A stretch of 64,000 nucleotides of DNA, from the NCBI GenBank assembly GCA_019638615.1, contig JAHBTL010000007.1, forward strand, positions 62,001 through 126,000, read 5' to 3'. Positions 52,255-62,342 of this stretch are shown here, one piece after another. Within the stretch, counting starts at the first letter, position 1. The number at the start of each line of letters is the position of its first letter. The translations under genes were made by a program, and so were the position numbers. The notes beneath the pieces are model-generated. The model searched no databases, was not told the DNA's origin, and saw only the letters and a list, made by a program, of their open reading frames with translations. Origin of the DNA: Chitinophagaceae bacterium (lineage in GTDB: Bacteria; Bacteroidota; Bacteroidia; Chitinophagales; Chitinophagaceae).

Positions 52255-52890
52255 ATGAGATTACACAATGTTGAAGATCAAAAATCTGTCACTCCACAAT
52301 TGGCGTTGTCATTTTTAAAAGAAGGTAATAAGCGATTTGTTGAAAACTTGAAAGCACATAGTAATCTATTAGAACAGGTAAACGAATCCAAAAGTGGCCA
52401 ATTTCCTTTTGCTGCCATTTTAAGTTGTATAGATAGCCGGACTTCGGCTGAATTGATTTTCGACCAGGGGCTGGGAGATATTTTTAGTGTAAGAATAGCT
52501 GGCAATGTTTTGAACGAAGATATCCTTGGTTCTATGGAGTTTGCCTGCAAACTGGCAGGTTCAAAAATTATTGTTGTATTGGGACATTCTAGCTGCGGAG
52601 CAATTGCAGGAGCGTGCAAAGAAATTAAACTTGGACATTTAACCAATCTCCTGGAGAAAATTACACCTTCTGTTAATCATGTTAAAGAAAACCACCCGAA
52701 AATGAGTTTGTCCACAAATGAAGAAGTTGATTTGGTGGCATTGCAAAACGTGGAATACGTGATAAAAACTATTCTGAAAGAAAGTGCAGTACTAAATGAA
52801 ATGTTTAATAAAGGGGAAATAGGAATTGCCGGAGCGTTTTATCGGGTAGATACCGGGGAAGTGAAGTTTGTAAAAGAATTGTTCAAGTAG
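52255..52890 (+). CDS. Beta-class carbonic anhydrase
   Basis: 211 residues. The zinc and catalytic residues are visible: AAILSCIDSRTSAELIFDQG near 60 gives the first Cys and the Asp-Arg dyad, and VVLGHSSCGAIAGACKEIK near 110 gives the His and second Cys. IFSVRIAGNVLNEDILGSME lies between them. It interconverts carbon dioxide and bicarbonate in the cytoplasm. The gene is followed by a histidine kinase and a bestrophin on the same strand. Bestrophins can conduct bicarbonate, so the pair may handle inorganic carbon or pH. Confidence 0.95.
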   Translation: MRLHNVEDQKSVTPQLALSFLKEGNKRFVENLKAHSNLLEQVNESKSGQFPFAAILSCIDSRTSAELIFDQGLGDIFSVRIAGNVLNEDILGSMEFACKLAGSKIIVVLGHSSCGAIAGACKEIKLGHLTNLLEKITPSVNHVKENHPKMSLSTNEEVDLVALQNVEYVIKTILKESAVLNEMFNKGEIGIAGAFYRVDTGEVKFVKELFK

Positions 52891-53190
52891 GATATCTATG
52901 AACATCTAATTAGTATTCGTTAACATAATTGGGGAACGGATGGTAAGCTGTTTCTATAAATTGAATATAACGCCTGTCGTAAGCTTGTTTTATCCACGTC
53001 AATAATTTTGTACCCATTGTATCACTAAACTGTTTTCTTGATGAATTTCCAATCGATGCGCAGGATGCAGACTTGTGAAAGGACCTCTGTTTCCTGAGAA
53101 GGTTAAATACCTCTGTTAGCAAACCGGGCAAAAAATATTTTTATGCAGCTCCTTTAAATTTATAAGTTATAGGTAAAAAAGTATTGATTG

Positions 53191-54303
53191 ATGATGAAAA
53201 AAGCAACGGCCCAATTGTTTAAACCGGATTTGGCCCGCCGTCAGGCATTATTTACCTCTATAGTTGAAGCATCGCAATATGCAATTATCAGCAAAGATCT
53301 GAATGGGATGATCACGAGCTGGAATCAGTCTGCTGAAAGGATATTGGGTTACGCGGAATCAGAAGTGATAGGCAAGCACATTTCTCTCATCATTCCAACA
53401 TCTAATTCTGGTACAGAAGATGCCATAATATCTTCGATTTTGAAAGGAAAAAAAGATTCACACTTTAATACAATTCTTAAAACAAAATCCGGGAAAGAAA
53501 TAGACGTTTCATTGGCAATCTCTCCAATATATAATAGCGAAAAAAAGATTATTGGCGTATCAGAAATTCTTCAGGACATTTCAGACCAGGTGGCTATGGA
53601 AAGAAAGATAATGAATACCAATCGCGCTCTGCAACGATCAAATATTTATAAGGATGAATTGATTGGTATACTGGCACATGAACTTAGGACGCCGCTTACA
53701 AGCCTGAAACTTTCTCTTGAATTAGCCATTGCAGATACTTCAGGTAGAGATGCATTACTTATTAAGGCAAAACTTCATTCTGACAGGTTAGCGCAGATGT
53801 TAGAGGAATTACTTGATGTTGCCCAGCTACAGGCAGGAAGATTAGAAATTCATTGCAAACGGGTAAATGTTCACGAATTTGTTACCAATGCTATTGAGGC
53901 AGTTCAGCGTACTCATCCCTCCCATAAGATTATATATGCTGCTGCTTCTCCAATATGGGTGGAGGCAGATGCGCTTAGAATGGAACAAGTCGTGATGAAT
54001 CTCCTGACAAATGCAATTAAATATTCTCCCGGTAAAAATGAAGTAGTTGTTGAAGTTGATGTTGCAGGGAAATCTGTGGAGATCAGGGTGAAAGATTTTG
54101 GCTTGGGTATTCCGGACATGGACCAGAAAAAAATATGGATGCGCTTTTACCGGGTAGCAGCACACAAATTGTGCATTAAGGGTTTGGGGGTTGGTCTTCA
54201 TCTTTGTCGTCAATTGATCCTGGCGCACAAAGGTTCCATATGGGTAGAAAGCCAGGAAGACAAGGGCTCCACTTTCTATGTCCGATTGCCATGTCTTAAA
54301 TAG
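53191..54303 (+). CDS. PAS-domain sensor histidine kinase
   Basis: 370 residues from the ATG at 53191 (a TTG directly before it is less likely). A PAS domain spans about 18-130 (GMITSWNQSAERILGYAESE, VSEILQDISDQVAME). The dimerisation/phosphoacceptor helix has His163 in ILAHELRTPLTSLKLSLELA. The ATPase domain has the N box EQVVMNLLTNAIKYSPG near 267, DFGLGIPDMDQKK and GLGVGLHLCRQL. No membrane segment is present, so it senses a cytoplasmic signal. No response regulator is encoded in the window. Confidence 0.93.
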   Translation: MMKKATAQLFKPDLARRQALFTSIVEASQYAIISKDLNGMITSWNQSAERILGYAESEVIGKHISLIIPTSNSGTEDAIISSILKGKKDSHFNTILKTKSGKEIDVSLAISPIYNSEKKIIGVSEILQDISDQVAMERKIMNTNRALQRSNIYKDELIGILAHELRTPLTSLKLSLELAIADTSGRDALLIKAKLHSDRLAQMLEELLDVAQLQAGRLEIHCKRVNVHEFVTNAIEAVQRTHPSHKIIYAAASPIWVEADALRMEQVVMNLLTNAIKYSPGKNEVVVEVDVAGKSVEIRVKDFGLGIPDMDQKKIWMRFYRVAAHKLCIKGLGVGLHLCRQLILAHKGSIWVESQEDKGSTFYVRLPCLK

Positions 54304-54351
54304 CCAGGCTTTTATTAGCCGATTGAGTTTGTTCAAAAATTAAATTATCGT

Positions 54352-55233
54352 ATGCTGTTAAATAAGCCAATTTCTATTTTCTATTTTATCAATACAATTA
54401 AATGGCAATTAGCATTAATAATTCTGTTTGCATTTTCTGTAGGACTTTTACACCTGCGTCCGGAATTGGTAAAGATATCCATTCCCTTAGGGGTACTTAC
54501 CCTGGTTGGTACATCTGTTTCTTTGTTATTGGCATTTCGTACCGCACAGTCTTACGAAAGATGGTGGGAGGCAAGAATAGTGTGGGGGGCTATCGTAAAC
54601 GATTCCCGTACTTTAATAAGAGATTTTATACAGTTTATGTCGGTCAACGAAGCAGATGAAATAAAGCTATTTGCAGAAAGGCAAATTATATGGACTTATA
54701 CTTTGGGCGAGTCTTTAAGAAGATTACCTTTTTCTCCGAAAGTAGAAGCTTATATTAAGGTTTATAATATTGATGCAGTCAATATTCCAAATGCCTTGCT
54801 GCAAGAACATTCAGCACAAATAAAAGCTTTAGTATCGGAAGGATCCATTTCAGAGTTCAGACAAGTGCGTTTAAGCGACACCGTAGGTAAACTATGTGAC
54901 AGCATGGGGAAATGCGAAAGAATTAAAAACACTGTATTTCCCCGTTCTTACAGTGTGCTGCTGCATACACTTATTTATGTATTCACCGCTATATTGCCTT
55001 TTGGTTTAGACCGCTTACCAGTTGTAATTGACATTGGTATTTGCATATTAATTCCAACAATGTTTATCTCCATTGAAAAAACAGCAATTATTATGCAGGA
55101 TCCATTTGAAAATACTCCGGTAGATACACCAATGACAACCCTCGCTCAAACAATAGAGATTAATATCAGGCAGGCAATAAATGATACAGATGTCCCCAAA
55201 AAAGAAGACAAAGGGTTGTATTACGAAATGTAG
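54352..55233 (+). CDS. Bestrophin-family anion channel (second copy)
   Basis: 293 residues. The core is LTLVGTSVSLLLAFRTAQSY near 42, ERWWEARIVWGAIVNDSRTL near 65, CERIKNTVFPRSYSVLLHTL near 186 and TAILPFGLDRLPVVIDIGIC near 208, with EKTAIIMQDPFENTPVDTPM at the C-terminal loop. It differs clearly from the bestrophin at 23174, so it is not a recent duplication. It follows the histidine kinase by 48 bases and may be cotranscribed with it and the carbonic anhydrase. Confidence 0.92.
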   Translation: MLLNKPISIFYFINTIKWQLALIILFAFSVGLLHLRPELVKISIPLGVLTLVGTSVSLLLAFRTAQSYERWWEARIVWGAIVNDSRTLIRDFIQFMSVNEADEIKLFAERQIIWTYTLGESLRRLPFSPKVEAYIKVYNIDAVNIPNALLQEHSAQIKALVSEGSISEFRQVRLSDTVGKLCDSMGKCERIKNTVFPRSYSVLLHTLIYVFTAILPFGLDRLPVVIDIGICILIPTMFISIEKTAIIMQDPFENTPVDTPMTTLAQTIEINIRQAINDTDVPKKEDKGLYYEM

Positions 55234-55270
55234 AGGATAGTCATATTGATGTTGATTATAAAAGAATTAT

Positions 55271-55372
55271 TATGACCGATGTATCATTCCGTTACTTACC
55301 CTTATTGCATTTGAAATTATTTTGGGAATAGACAATATTATTTTTATCTCCATCCTGGCAAAGGTGAGTTAA
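55271..55372 (+). pseudogene. TerC-family N-terminal remnant
   Basis: A plus-strand frame without a start codon reads LIAFEIILGIDNIIFISILA and stops at 55370-55372. This is the unmistakable first membrane helix of TerC-type metal/tellurite-resistance membrane proteins. The rest of the gene is missing, and the tRNA-Leu terminator follows. It marks a deletion or integration boundary at the edge of the accessory block. Confidence 0.75.
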
Positions 55373-55404
55373 ATAATGGGAATGTTAATGCAATCCACAG
55401 CAAA

Positions 55405-55432
55405 AGATAAAGGCTCTCAAAAGAAAGCCTTT
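55405..55432 (-). terminator. Terminator hairpin of tRNA-Leu
   Basis: AAAGGCT (55409-55415) and AGCCTTT (55426-55432) form a perfect 7-base stem. On the minus strand it lies about 20 bases downstream of the tRNA and is followed by a short T-containing stretch. Confidence 0.6.
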
Positions 55433-55453
55433 GTAAATAGCTGATAACCAGCG

Positions 55454-55537
55454 TGCCCAGAACAGGAATCGAACCTGCACATTGTTGCCAATACCAGATT
55501 TTGAGTCTGACGCGTCTACCAGTTCCGCCATCTGGGC
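55454..55537 (-). tRNA. tRNA-Leu (anticodon CAA)
   Basis: The acceptor arms GCCCAGA and TCTGGGC pair fully, with A as discriminator base. The D arm reads GGCGGAACTGGTAGACGC. The anticodon stem TCAGA/TCTGG encloses the loop CTCAAAA, giving anticodon CAA for UUG codons. A long variable arm follows, as expected for a class II leucine tRNA, then a TTCGATTC T loop. No CCA is encoded. It sits at the edge of the accessory block beside a TerC remnant, a common place for integration. Confidence 0.93.
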
Positions 55538-55605
55538 ATTCAATGGGGTGCAATATTAAATCATTATGACATGCCAACCAACAAAATTCTACGGGTATAA
55601 TATTA

Positions 55606-57216
55606 TTAATTAACCGTAATGAGCAATGGCTGGAAAAGCGTTTTTTTCAGCTTCGCCCTGCCTATAAATTGCTTGTTGTTTATTTTGACAAATTCCGATG
55701 GATATATCATGATATCCTCTTCGCGGGTATTAAAAATAAGTTCTTTGGTTACATTCCCTTTATTGTCAATTTTACTTACAAATACCTGCCCGCCGGCTCC
55801 GTCTATATGCTTTGCTGGTGTATCGTCATCTTCCATCTTTTCGTTCTTGATATTGTCCAGGTATAAGAAATAGTAGCCCGTTTCGTCACTGATCAGCTTA
55901 AAGCTCATGGTGCCTCTTCCCCGGGTTCCATATTGCCTTTTGGGAATTTTTTTCAACCATTCTATTTCACCGGCGGCATTTACCCGGGTGGCCAGTATAT
56001 CGTCGTAATGATAAGTAGTGTAAGATGAACCGGATGACATCATGCCATTGGCGCCGAAACTGCTGGTATAATGAGTACGTGTATACTGCTCTTCGCAGGC
56101 AATCATAACGCTTCCATCTTTTTCAACCAAAACATCGGTTACTCTCAGGTTAGGAATTTCATAATCGTCTTTTTTTTCTCTTTTTCTTTTCTCCCTGCGT
56201 GATTCAAATTTTACCAGCTCCGATATAGGAAATTTATAAAACCCTTTTTTATAATCCACTACTTTGTTGCCGTTGAACAAGCCCAGAAAGATCCCTTCGG
56301 TATTTTTGGTTTTAGGGTCTTTGCTGTAAGTGCAGGCGATCACCATATCGTGCTGCGCATTTTCAATCAATGAAGCTTCCCGAATGAAATATTGATCTAA
56401 AGAAACGGTAGTGTGTATAACCTGTTGGTTGTCTTTGGTGAATTTAAAAACTTCCAGGTGATAAGCCGGGTTGCCGGTAGCCTTGTCGAACTCTTTTCTT
56501 GAATCAGAATTGTATACTTTAGCCAGAAGGTAAGCATTTCCATAGGCATCTATCGAAAAGTCTGTATTGTCCATTACAGCTTCGTTGTAAGGCATGGTGA
56601 ATTCACTGCCCCACAACTTCTTCAGGTTTCTGTCAAATACGTGAATCCCGATTTTATCAAAACTCTTTTTATCCTTTTTTTCAGTGGGAGCGAGGCGGTA
56701 GCTCACCAGTAATTTTGTGCGGTTGGCATCAAAATTAAAATTGTATTTGCCCACTTTCTTATAGCTGTACCAGCCCGTCATCATCGCATCACCTGCAAGT
56801 TTATTGGTTTCAATGATATTTTCATTTATATCGCCGAGTTTGCCGTTTTTTACGTCAACGGCTGTCGCATACAGCATTTCTTTTTGGTTGTCTTTGTCCC
56901 AATCACTGCGCAACCAAAAATAGTTTGGATTGAAGTCAATTACAATTTCACTGTTCATATTCCTGGTAGCATCCCGGATAGGGATTACTTTTTCGCCTGT
57001 TTGCGTAAGATTTTTAGGATTGAATCTGGTAAAATACAGTGCATCTTTTTTCAGGGAAAGATTGACAATGCCATTTTCATCGTTGCCGAAAAATGACAGA
57101 TCCTCCGCTTTCTTTGGCAGTCCGTATTCGTCGCCTGTTTTAAACTGGAATTTTTTAGTCTGGGCGGTTGACGTTAAAGCCGAAAAGCAAATGGCGATCC
57201 ATATGATCCTTTTCAT
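55606..57216 (-). CDS. Conserved secreted protein of unknown function
   Basis: 536 residues with a signal peptide (MKRIIWIAICFSALTSTAQ). The mature part looks like a beta-propeller: repeated strands such as IHVFDRNLKKLWGSEFTMPY near 200, YLLAKVYNSDSRKEFDK, VFKFTKDNQQVIHTTVSLDQ and INAAGEIEWLKKIPKRQYGT-like segments near 418. A basic stretch of alternating Arg and Lys (ESRREKRKREKKDDYEI) lies near 340. There is no lipobox and no T9SS tail. I know similar proteins in Bacteroidota but no function. It is a single gene. Confidence 0.75.
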   Translation of the reverse strand: MKRIIWIAICFSALTSTAQTKKFQFKTGDEYGLPKKAEDLSFFGNDENGIVNLSLKKDALYFTRFNPKNLTQTGEKVIPIRDATRNMNSEIVIDFNPNYFWLRSDWDKDNQKEMLYATAVDVKNGKLGDINENIIETNKLAGDAMMTGWYSYKKVGKYNFNFDANRTKLLVSYRLAPTEKKDKKSFDKIGIHVFDRNLKKLWGSEFTMPYNEAVMDNTDFSIDAYGNAYLLAKVYNSDSRKEFDKATGNPAYHLEVFKFTKDNQQVIHTTVSLDQYFIREASLIENAQHDMVIACTYSKDPKTKNTEGIFLGLFNGNKVVDYKKGFYKFPISELVKFESRREKRKREKKDDYEIPNLRVTDVLVEKDGSVMIACEEQYTRTHYTSSFGANGMMSSGSSYTTYHYDDILATRVNAAGEIEWLKKIPKRQYGTRGRGTMSFKLISDETGYYFLYLDNIKNEKMEDDDTPAKHIDGAGGQVFVSKIDNKGNVTKELIFNTREEDIMIYPSEFVKINNKQFIGRAKLKKTLFQPLLITVN

Positions 57217-57432
57217 GTAATAAGGTTGGTTGAAATAGTGAACGTTTTCAGAAACCGAATTTGCAGGAATTGAACGAAATACTATTGTTAATATTATACC
57301 GGGGATTTTTTTGCAAAAACAACAGGGATGGCAGTAACGGAAAGCATTGCGTTACCACTTTTAAAAATCGTACCGGAAGCAATAGCTGGTAAAACCCTGC
57401 AGCCCTTGCCAGGCTGCAGGGTAGATAAATTT

Positions 57433-57880
57433 TATTTTTTTAGAATAAGCTGAACCGCCTCACCGGTAGCATGTGTAATTTTAACGATGTAGATTCCCCT
57501 GCGCAGGGAGGATATATTCAAGGGCTGGTAAGCGTTTACGTTTTGCCATTGTTTTATTGTTTGTCCGTTTAAACTGTATATAGTTACTTTTTTTGCTTTA
57601 TCTCAGGTATCGCAGTTCCACAAGGTCGCCGATGGAGGCAGGTAATGTACCGTTTAAATTCCCTTGCTCAAGATCTAACCTCGTAACTCTTGTGCCCTGT
57701 TGGTTACGCCATGCCATGTGCTGACAGGACCTGCAAGCCAGTTTGCGTTCTGCACCCAGTCAGGGCCGTCTGTACTGTTATATAAATCAACCAGGGCAAG
57801 ACTGTCCTGCACATTTACCTGGGCAGGCGTTTGTTTTGTTGCGATCATTACAACAAAAAGAAGGGGTAAAATTTTTTCAT
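57433..57880 (-). pseudogene. Decayed leucine-rich-repeat protein with T9SS sorting domain
   Basis: Three pieces of one gene lie in three frames. A signal peptide (KILPLLFVVMIATKQTPAQ) is in frame with its ATG only if one A is restored to the run after 57878. It leads into SLALVDLYNSTDGPDWVQNA and WLAGPVSTWHG. After a frameshift near 57695 comes one leucine-rich repeat, LDLEQGNLNGTLPASIGDL. After a second shift at about 57605 comes a T9SS type A sorting domain (KKVTIYSLNGQTIKQWQNVN, RRGIYIVKITHATGEAVQLI) ending at 57433. The remaining repeats are deleted. It would have been a secreted surface protein. Confidence 0.8.
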
Positions 57881-57994
57881 AGCAAGTAAAATTTAGGTGA
57901 ACAGGAAAGTATTTTCGAAAAGTCATTAAGGTACATATTAGTTTTCTAAAAATAAAAAAAGTGTCGGGCTGTTTTTTATTTGTAGTGGGGTACA

Positions 57995-59308
57995 CTATTT
58001 CTTCCGGAAGAATATTCTTACCGGTACTCCCGAAAAATTGAAGTTTTTCCGCAATTGGTTTTCCAGGTAATTTTTATAAGGTTGCTTAATATCGTCGGGG
58101 TAATTGGTAAAAAAAGCGAAGCTTGGCACGGCAGTAGGCAACTGGGTAACGTATTTTATTTTTACTGAATTGCCTCTTACAACCGGTGCATGGTATGCTT
58201 CTACAGCTTTTAGCATTACATCGTTCAGTTGGCTGGTGGGTATTTTCCGCCGCCTGTTTTCATATACCTGAAGCGCTGCTTCCATTACCCTGAAAATCCT
58301 TGTTTTTTCTTTGGCAGATATAAAAAGAACCGGAACGTCGGTAAAAGGAGCAGTTCTTTCCTTCAGCTCTTTTTCATAGTCGCGGGCGGTATTCGTGGAT
58401 TTTTCAACCAGGTCCCATTTATTAACGAGTAATACAACTCCTTTTCCTTTACGCACGGCCAAAGAAAATATGTTAAGATCCTGTGCTGAAATCCCTTTTT
58501 CAGCGTCCAGCAGCAGCAGGCAAATATCGGCTTCATCCATTGCCTTGATGGCACGGATAACCGAATAAAATTCCAGGTCTTCCTCCACTTTGTTTTTCCG
58601 GCGGATGCCCGCTGTATCAATCAGTATGAATTCCTTCTGGAAAAGATTATAATGCGTATGAATGGTATCGCGGGTTGTGCCTGCAATATCGCTTACAATG
58701 GTACGCTCTTCGCCAATGAGCGCGTTTAACAGGGACGATTTGCCAACATTGGGCTGACCTATAATGGCAAATTTGGGAAGTTCCGGTTGGCCGGCATTGT
58801 CTTCGTCCTGCTGGTCGGGTATCAGTTGTGTCAGCTCATCCAGCAGTTCGCCGGTGCCGCTGCCGCTGATGCTCGACAGGAAGAAGGTATGATCAAAACC
58901 CATGCTGTAGAACTCCGTAGCATCCAGCATTCTTGCAGGATTATCCACTTTGTTTACTACAAGAAATACGGGTTTGCTTGTTTGCCTTAGCATTTCCACG
59001 ATCGCTTCGTCCAGGGTGGTAATGCCTGTTTCGGCATCGCACATAAAAATAATGGCATTGGCCTCGTTGATGGCGATTTTTACCTGCTTGCGTATTTCAG
59101 TTTCAAATACATCATCGCTTCCGGCAACAAAACCGCCTGTGTCAATCAGGTTAAAGCTTTTGCCATTCCATTCGGCAACACCATACTGCCGGTCGCGCGT
59201 AACGCCGCTGATATTGTCAACAATGGCTTTGCGTTGCTCCAGCATACGGTTGAAGAACGTGCTCTTTCCCACATTGGGCCTGCCTGTTATTGCTACTGTA
59301 AAACTCAT
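57995..59308 (-). CDS. der: Ribosome-assembly GTPase Der (EngA)
   Basis: 437 residues with two tandem GTPase domains and a KH-like C-terminal domain. The first P-loop is GRPNVGKSTFFNRM at 8-21 with DTGGF and NKVD further on. The second is GQPNVGKSSLLNAL near 184 with DTAGIRRKNKVEEDLEFYSV and NKWDLVEKS. The C-terminal part reads FFTNYPDDIKQPYKNYLENQ, then LRKNFNFSGVPVRIFFRKK, the usual end. Der acts in assembly of the large ribosomal subunit. era lies 98 bases upstream on the same strand. Confidence 0.97.
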   Translation of the reverse strand: MSFTVAITGRPNVGKSTFFNRMLEQRKAIVDNISGVTRDRQYGVAEWNGKSFNLIDTGGFVAGSDDVFETEIRKQVKIAINEANAIIFMCDAETGITTLDEAIVEMLRQTSKPVFLVVNKVDNPARMLDATEFYSMGFDHTFFLSSISGSGTGELLDELTQLIPDQQDEDNAGQPELPKFAIIGQPNVGKSSLLNALIGEERTIVSDIAGTTRDTIHTHYNLFQKEFILIDTAGIRRKNKVEEDLEFYSVIRAIKAMDEADICLLLLDAEKGISAQDLNIFSLAVRKGKGVVLLVNKWDLVEKSTNTARDYEKELKERTAPFTDVPVLFISAKEKTRIFRVMEAALQVYENRRRKIPTSQLNDVMLKAVEAYHAPVVRGNSVKIKYVTQLPTAVPSFAFFTNYPDDIKQPYKNYLENQLRKNFNFSGVPVRIFFRKK

Positions 59309-59406
59309 ATTTAAGGTGTAGGGTATAAGGCGTAGGGCGTAAAGTGCAGGGGTAAAAGCCTTAAGCCTTCTACCTTTTATCTTTCACCTTCTACCTTCTA
59401 CCTTTT
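59309..59406. repeat. Degenerate short-tandem repeat between der and era
   Basis: The spacer consists of variants of GTAGGG/AAGGCGTAG followed by the complementary type CTTCTACCTT, CTTTCACCTTCTACCTTCTACC. The two halves are imperfect inverses of each other. No coding sequence is present. Such short degenerate repeats recur between genes in this phylum. A similar patch of AGCTGA/CAGC units lies at about 60328-60470. Confidence 0.55.
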
Positions 59407-60273
<867 letters not shown>

Positions 60274-60275
60274 GA

Positions 60276-60473
60276 TTTACGATAAGCTTGTTTAAAATTT
60301 TCGCAAAGGTAGTTCTTTTGTTGGGAGCCATCAGCTTTCAGCAATCAGCAATTAGTTTGTGGCTTATAGTTTTTTGTTTATAGTTATGAAAACCATAAAC
60401 CACAAATCCCCTGGAACCTGACACTCGTAACTGATAGCCCATAGCTGAAGGCTGACAGCCGACACTCAGCAAT
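60276..60473. repeat. Spacer with imperfect AGCTGA-type repeats
   Basis: There is no gene. GTGGCTTATAGTT (60358-60370) and AACCATAAACCAC (about 60389-60401) form an imperfect hairpin. Short AGCTGA, CAGC and TCAGC units occur on both sides in opposite orientation. The patch resembles the degenerate repeat between der and era. Confidence 0.45.
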
Positions 60474-60496
60474 AAAAAAAGTCTCCGATTGGAGAC
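60474..60496 (-). terminator. Intrinsic terminator of tRNA-fMet
   Basis: GTCTCC-GATT-GGAGAC (60481-60496) is a perfect 6-base stem. On the minus strand it is followed directly by a run of seven T (60480-60474), the classic intrinsic terminator, eight bases downstream of the tRNA end. Confidence 0.85.
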
Positions 60497-60503
60497 TTGC
60501 CTG

Positions 60504-60575
<72 letters not shown>

Positions 60576-60907
60576 ATATAATAAGTTATTGAGTTAGCTT
60601 AATTGTCACTTTCAAAACGTCAAACCATTTGACATTACCTGATAGTGAGGCGCAAAGGTAAGCGCGTGCATGTTACCAGCCAAACAAATTTTAATGAATC
60701 TGAAAATATTAATTATTGTATGTGTGACCGGCTGACATTAATACAACGAACCGTTGCGTATGTTTTGATAACACAGCTTTTGCATCCATCCCTTCTTTGC
60801 CGTTTGCTATTTTGCAAGTATTTTCGCACATTCATTTCAGGATACGTAATATGTATCATTATCTGCATATTGCACCTGTATCATTCTTATAAAACTTACC
60901 ATTTCTT
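60576..60907. other. Intergenic region between tRNA-fMet and lpdA
   Basis: No gene is supported in these 332 bases. TTTG at about 60797 lies some 19 bases before TATTTTCG near 60820, a possible but imperfect Bacteroidota promoter for lpdA. TGACATTACC-type sequence near 60634 may belong to the tRNA promoter on the minus strand. Nothing else was identified. Confidence 0.4.
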
Positions 60908-62314
60908 ATGGCATACGATGTAATAGTACTAGGCAGTGGCCCCGGCGGTTATCCCGCTGCTATCAGGGCTTCGCAACTTGGTTTTAAAACTGCTATCATT
61001 GAAAAAGAAAGTTTAGGAGGTATTTGTTTGAACTGGGGTTGTATTCCTACCAAAGCCTTATTGAAAAGCGCCCAGGTATATGAATCAATGAAGCACAGCA
61101 AAGAGTATGGTTTAGAGGCAGGTGAGGTAAAACACAATTTTGAAGCTGTGATAAAACGCAGCCGTGGTGTAGCCGATAAAATGAGCAAGGGCGTTACTTT
61201 CCTGATGAAGAAAAACAAGATAGACGTGATCATGGGCTTTGGAAAAGTAAAAGGTAAAGGACAGGTGGAAGTTACCGGCGCCGATGGAAAGGTCCAGATA
61301 GTAGAAGGAAAATATATCGTAATAGCTACAGGCGCGCGTTCAAGGCAATTGCCTTCCCTGCCTATAGATGGCAAAAAAGTGATTGGCTACCGTGAAGCCA
61401 TGGTATTGCCGCAGCAGCCTAAAAGTATGATCGTTGTAGGAAGCGGGGCAATAGGAGTGGAGTTCGCTTACTTCTACAACAGCATGGGCACCAAAGTTAC
61501 CATTGTGGAGTTTTTGCCGAGGATCGTTCCGGTAGAGGACGAAGAGATTTCAAAAGAGCTGGAAAAGCAATACAAAAAACAGGGAATAGAAATTTATACC
61601 AGTGCCGAAGTTACAAGTGTGGATACAAGCGGCCCGGGTGTGAAAGCGAAAGTAAAAACATCCGGCGGAGAAATAACCCTGGAAGCTGACATTGTATTGA
61701 GCGCGGCAGGTATAGTAGCCAATATTGAAAACATTGGATTGGAGCAGGCAGGTATTAAAGTAGAAAAAGGAAAGATTGTGGTTGACAAATACCAGCAAAC
61801 CAATGTAAACGGCATTTACGCCATAGGCGATTGTACGCCGGGACAGGCCCTGGCGCATGTAGCTTCAAAAGAAGGCATTAATGCCGCCGAGCACATGGCA
61901 TTTACAGAGAAGAAATTAGCGCATGCCCCCGACCCGCTGGATTATAACAATATTCCGGGTTGTACCTATTGTACACCTGAAGTAGCTTCAATAGGCTATA
62001 CCGAAAAAGCTGCAAAAGAAGCAGGATATGAGATTAAGGTGGGCAAATTTCCTTTCATGGCTTCAGGAAAAGCAAGCGCTGCCGGGGCCACGGAGGGGTT
62101 TGTTAAAGTGATCTTTGACGCGAAATATGGAGAATTCCTGGGCGCGCACCTGATCGGATACAACGTAACCGAAAATATAGCTGAAGTATCGGTAGCACGC
62201 AAACTGGAAACTACCTATCATGAAATATTGAATGCTTCCCATCCGCACCCCACGATCAGCGAGGGAATAAAAGAGGCTACCGCCGCCGCTTACGGAGAAG
62301 CAATAGATATTTAG
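60908..62314 (+). CDS. lpdA: Dihydrolipoyl dehydrogenase
   Basis: 468 residues. YDVIVLGSGPGGYPAAIRAS at 3-22 is the FAD fold. The redox-active disulfide is Cys40/Cys45 in GGICLNWGCIPTKAL. The NAD fold is MIVVGSGAIGVEFAYFYNSM near 174, YAIGDCTPGQALAHVASKEG near 303 completes the FAD site, and the C-terminal His-Glu-type active residues are in NASHPHPTISEGIKEA. It is the E3 component of pyruvate, 2-oxoglutarate and related dehydrogenase complexes, and of glycine cleavage. It stands alone here and converges with the OstA-like gene. Confidence 0.97.
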   Translation: MAYDVIVLGSGPGGYPAAIRASQLGFKTAIIEKESLGGICLNWGCIPTKALLKSAQVYESMKHSKEYGLEAGEVKHNFEAVIKRSRGVADKMSKGVTFLMKKNKIDVIMGFGKVKGKGQVEVTGADGKVQIVEGKYIVIATGARSRQLPSLPIDGKKVIGYREAMVLPQQPKSMIVVGSGAIGVEFAYFYNSMGTKVTIVEFLPRIVPVEDEEISKELEKQYKKQGIEIYTSAEVTSVDTSGPGVKAKVKTSGGEITLEADIVLSAAGIVANIENIGLEQAGIKVEKGKIVVDKYQQTNVNGIYAIGDCTPGQALAHVASKEGINAAEHMAFTEKKLAHAPDPLDYNNIPGCTYCTPEVASIGYTEKAAKEAGYEIKVGKFPFMASGKASAAGATEGFVKVIFDAKYGEFLGAHLIGYNVTENIAEVSVARKLETTYHEILNASHPHPTISEGIKEATAAAYGEAIDI

Positions 62315-62342
62315 CATTCAGGCTGGAAAAAATCTTCAAAGT

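Noticed and set aside
52910-53131. A 73-residue minus-strand frame between the carbonic anhydrase and the histidine kinase
   Set aside because: It has no recognisable domain, no clear start signal and overlaps the likely promoter region of the kinase. It may be a remnant, but I cannot support a gene.
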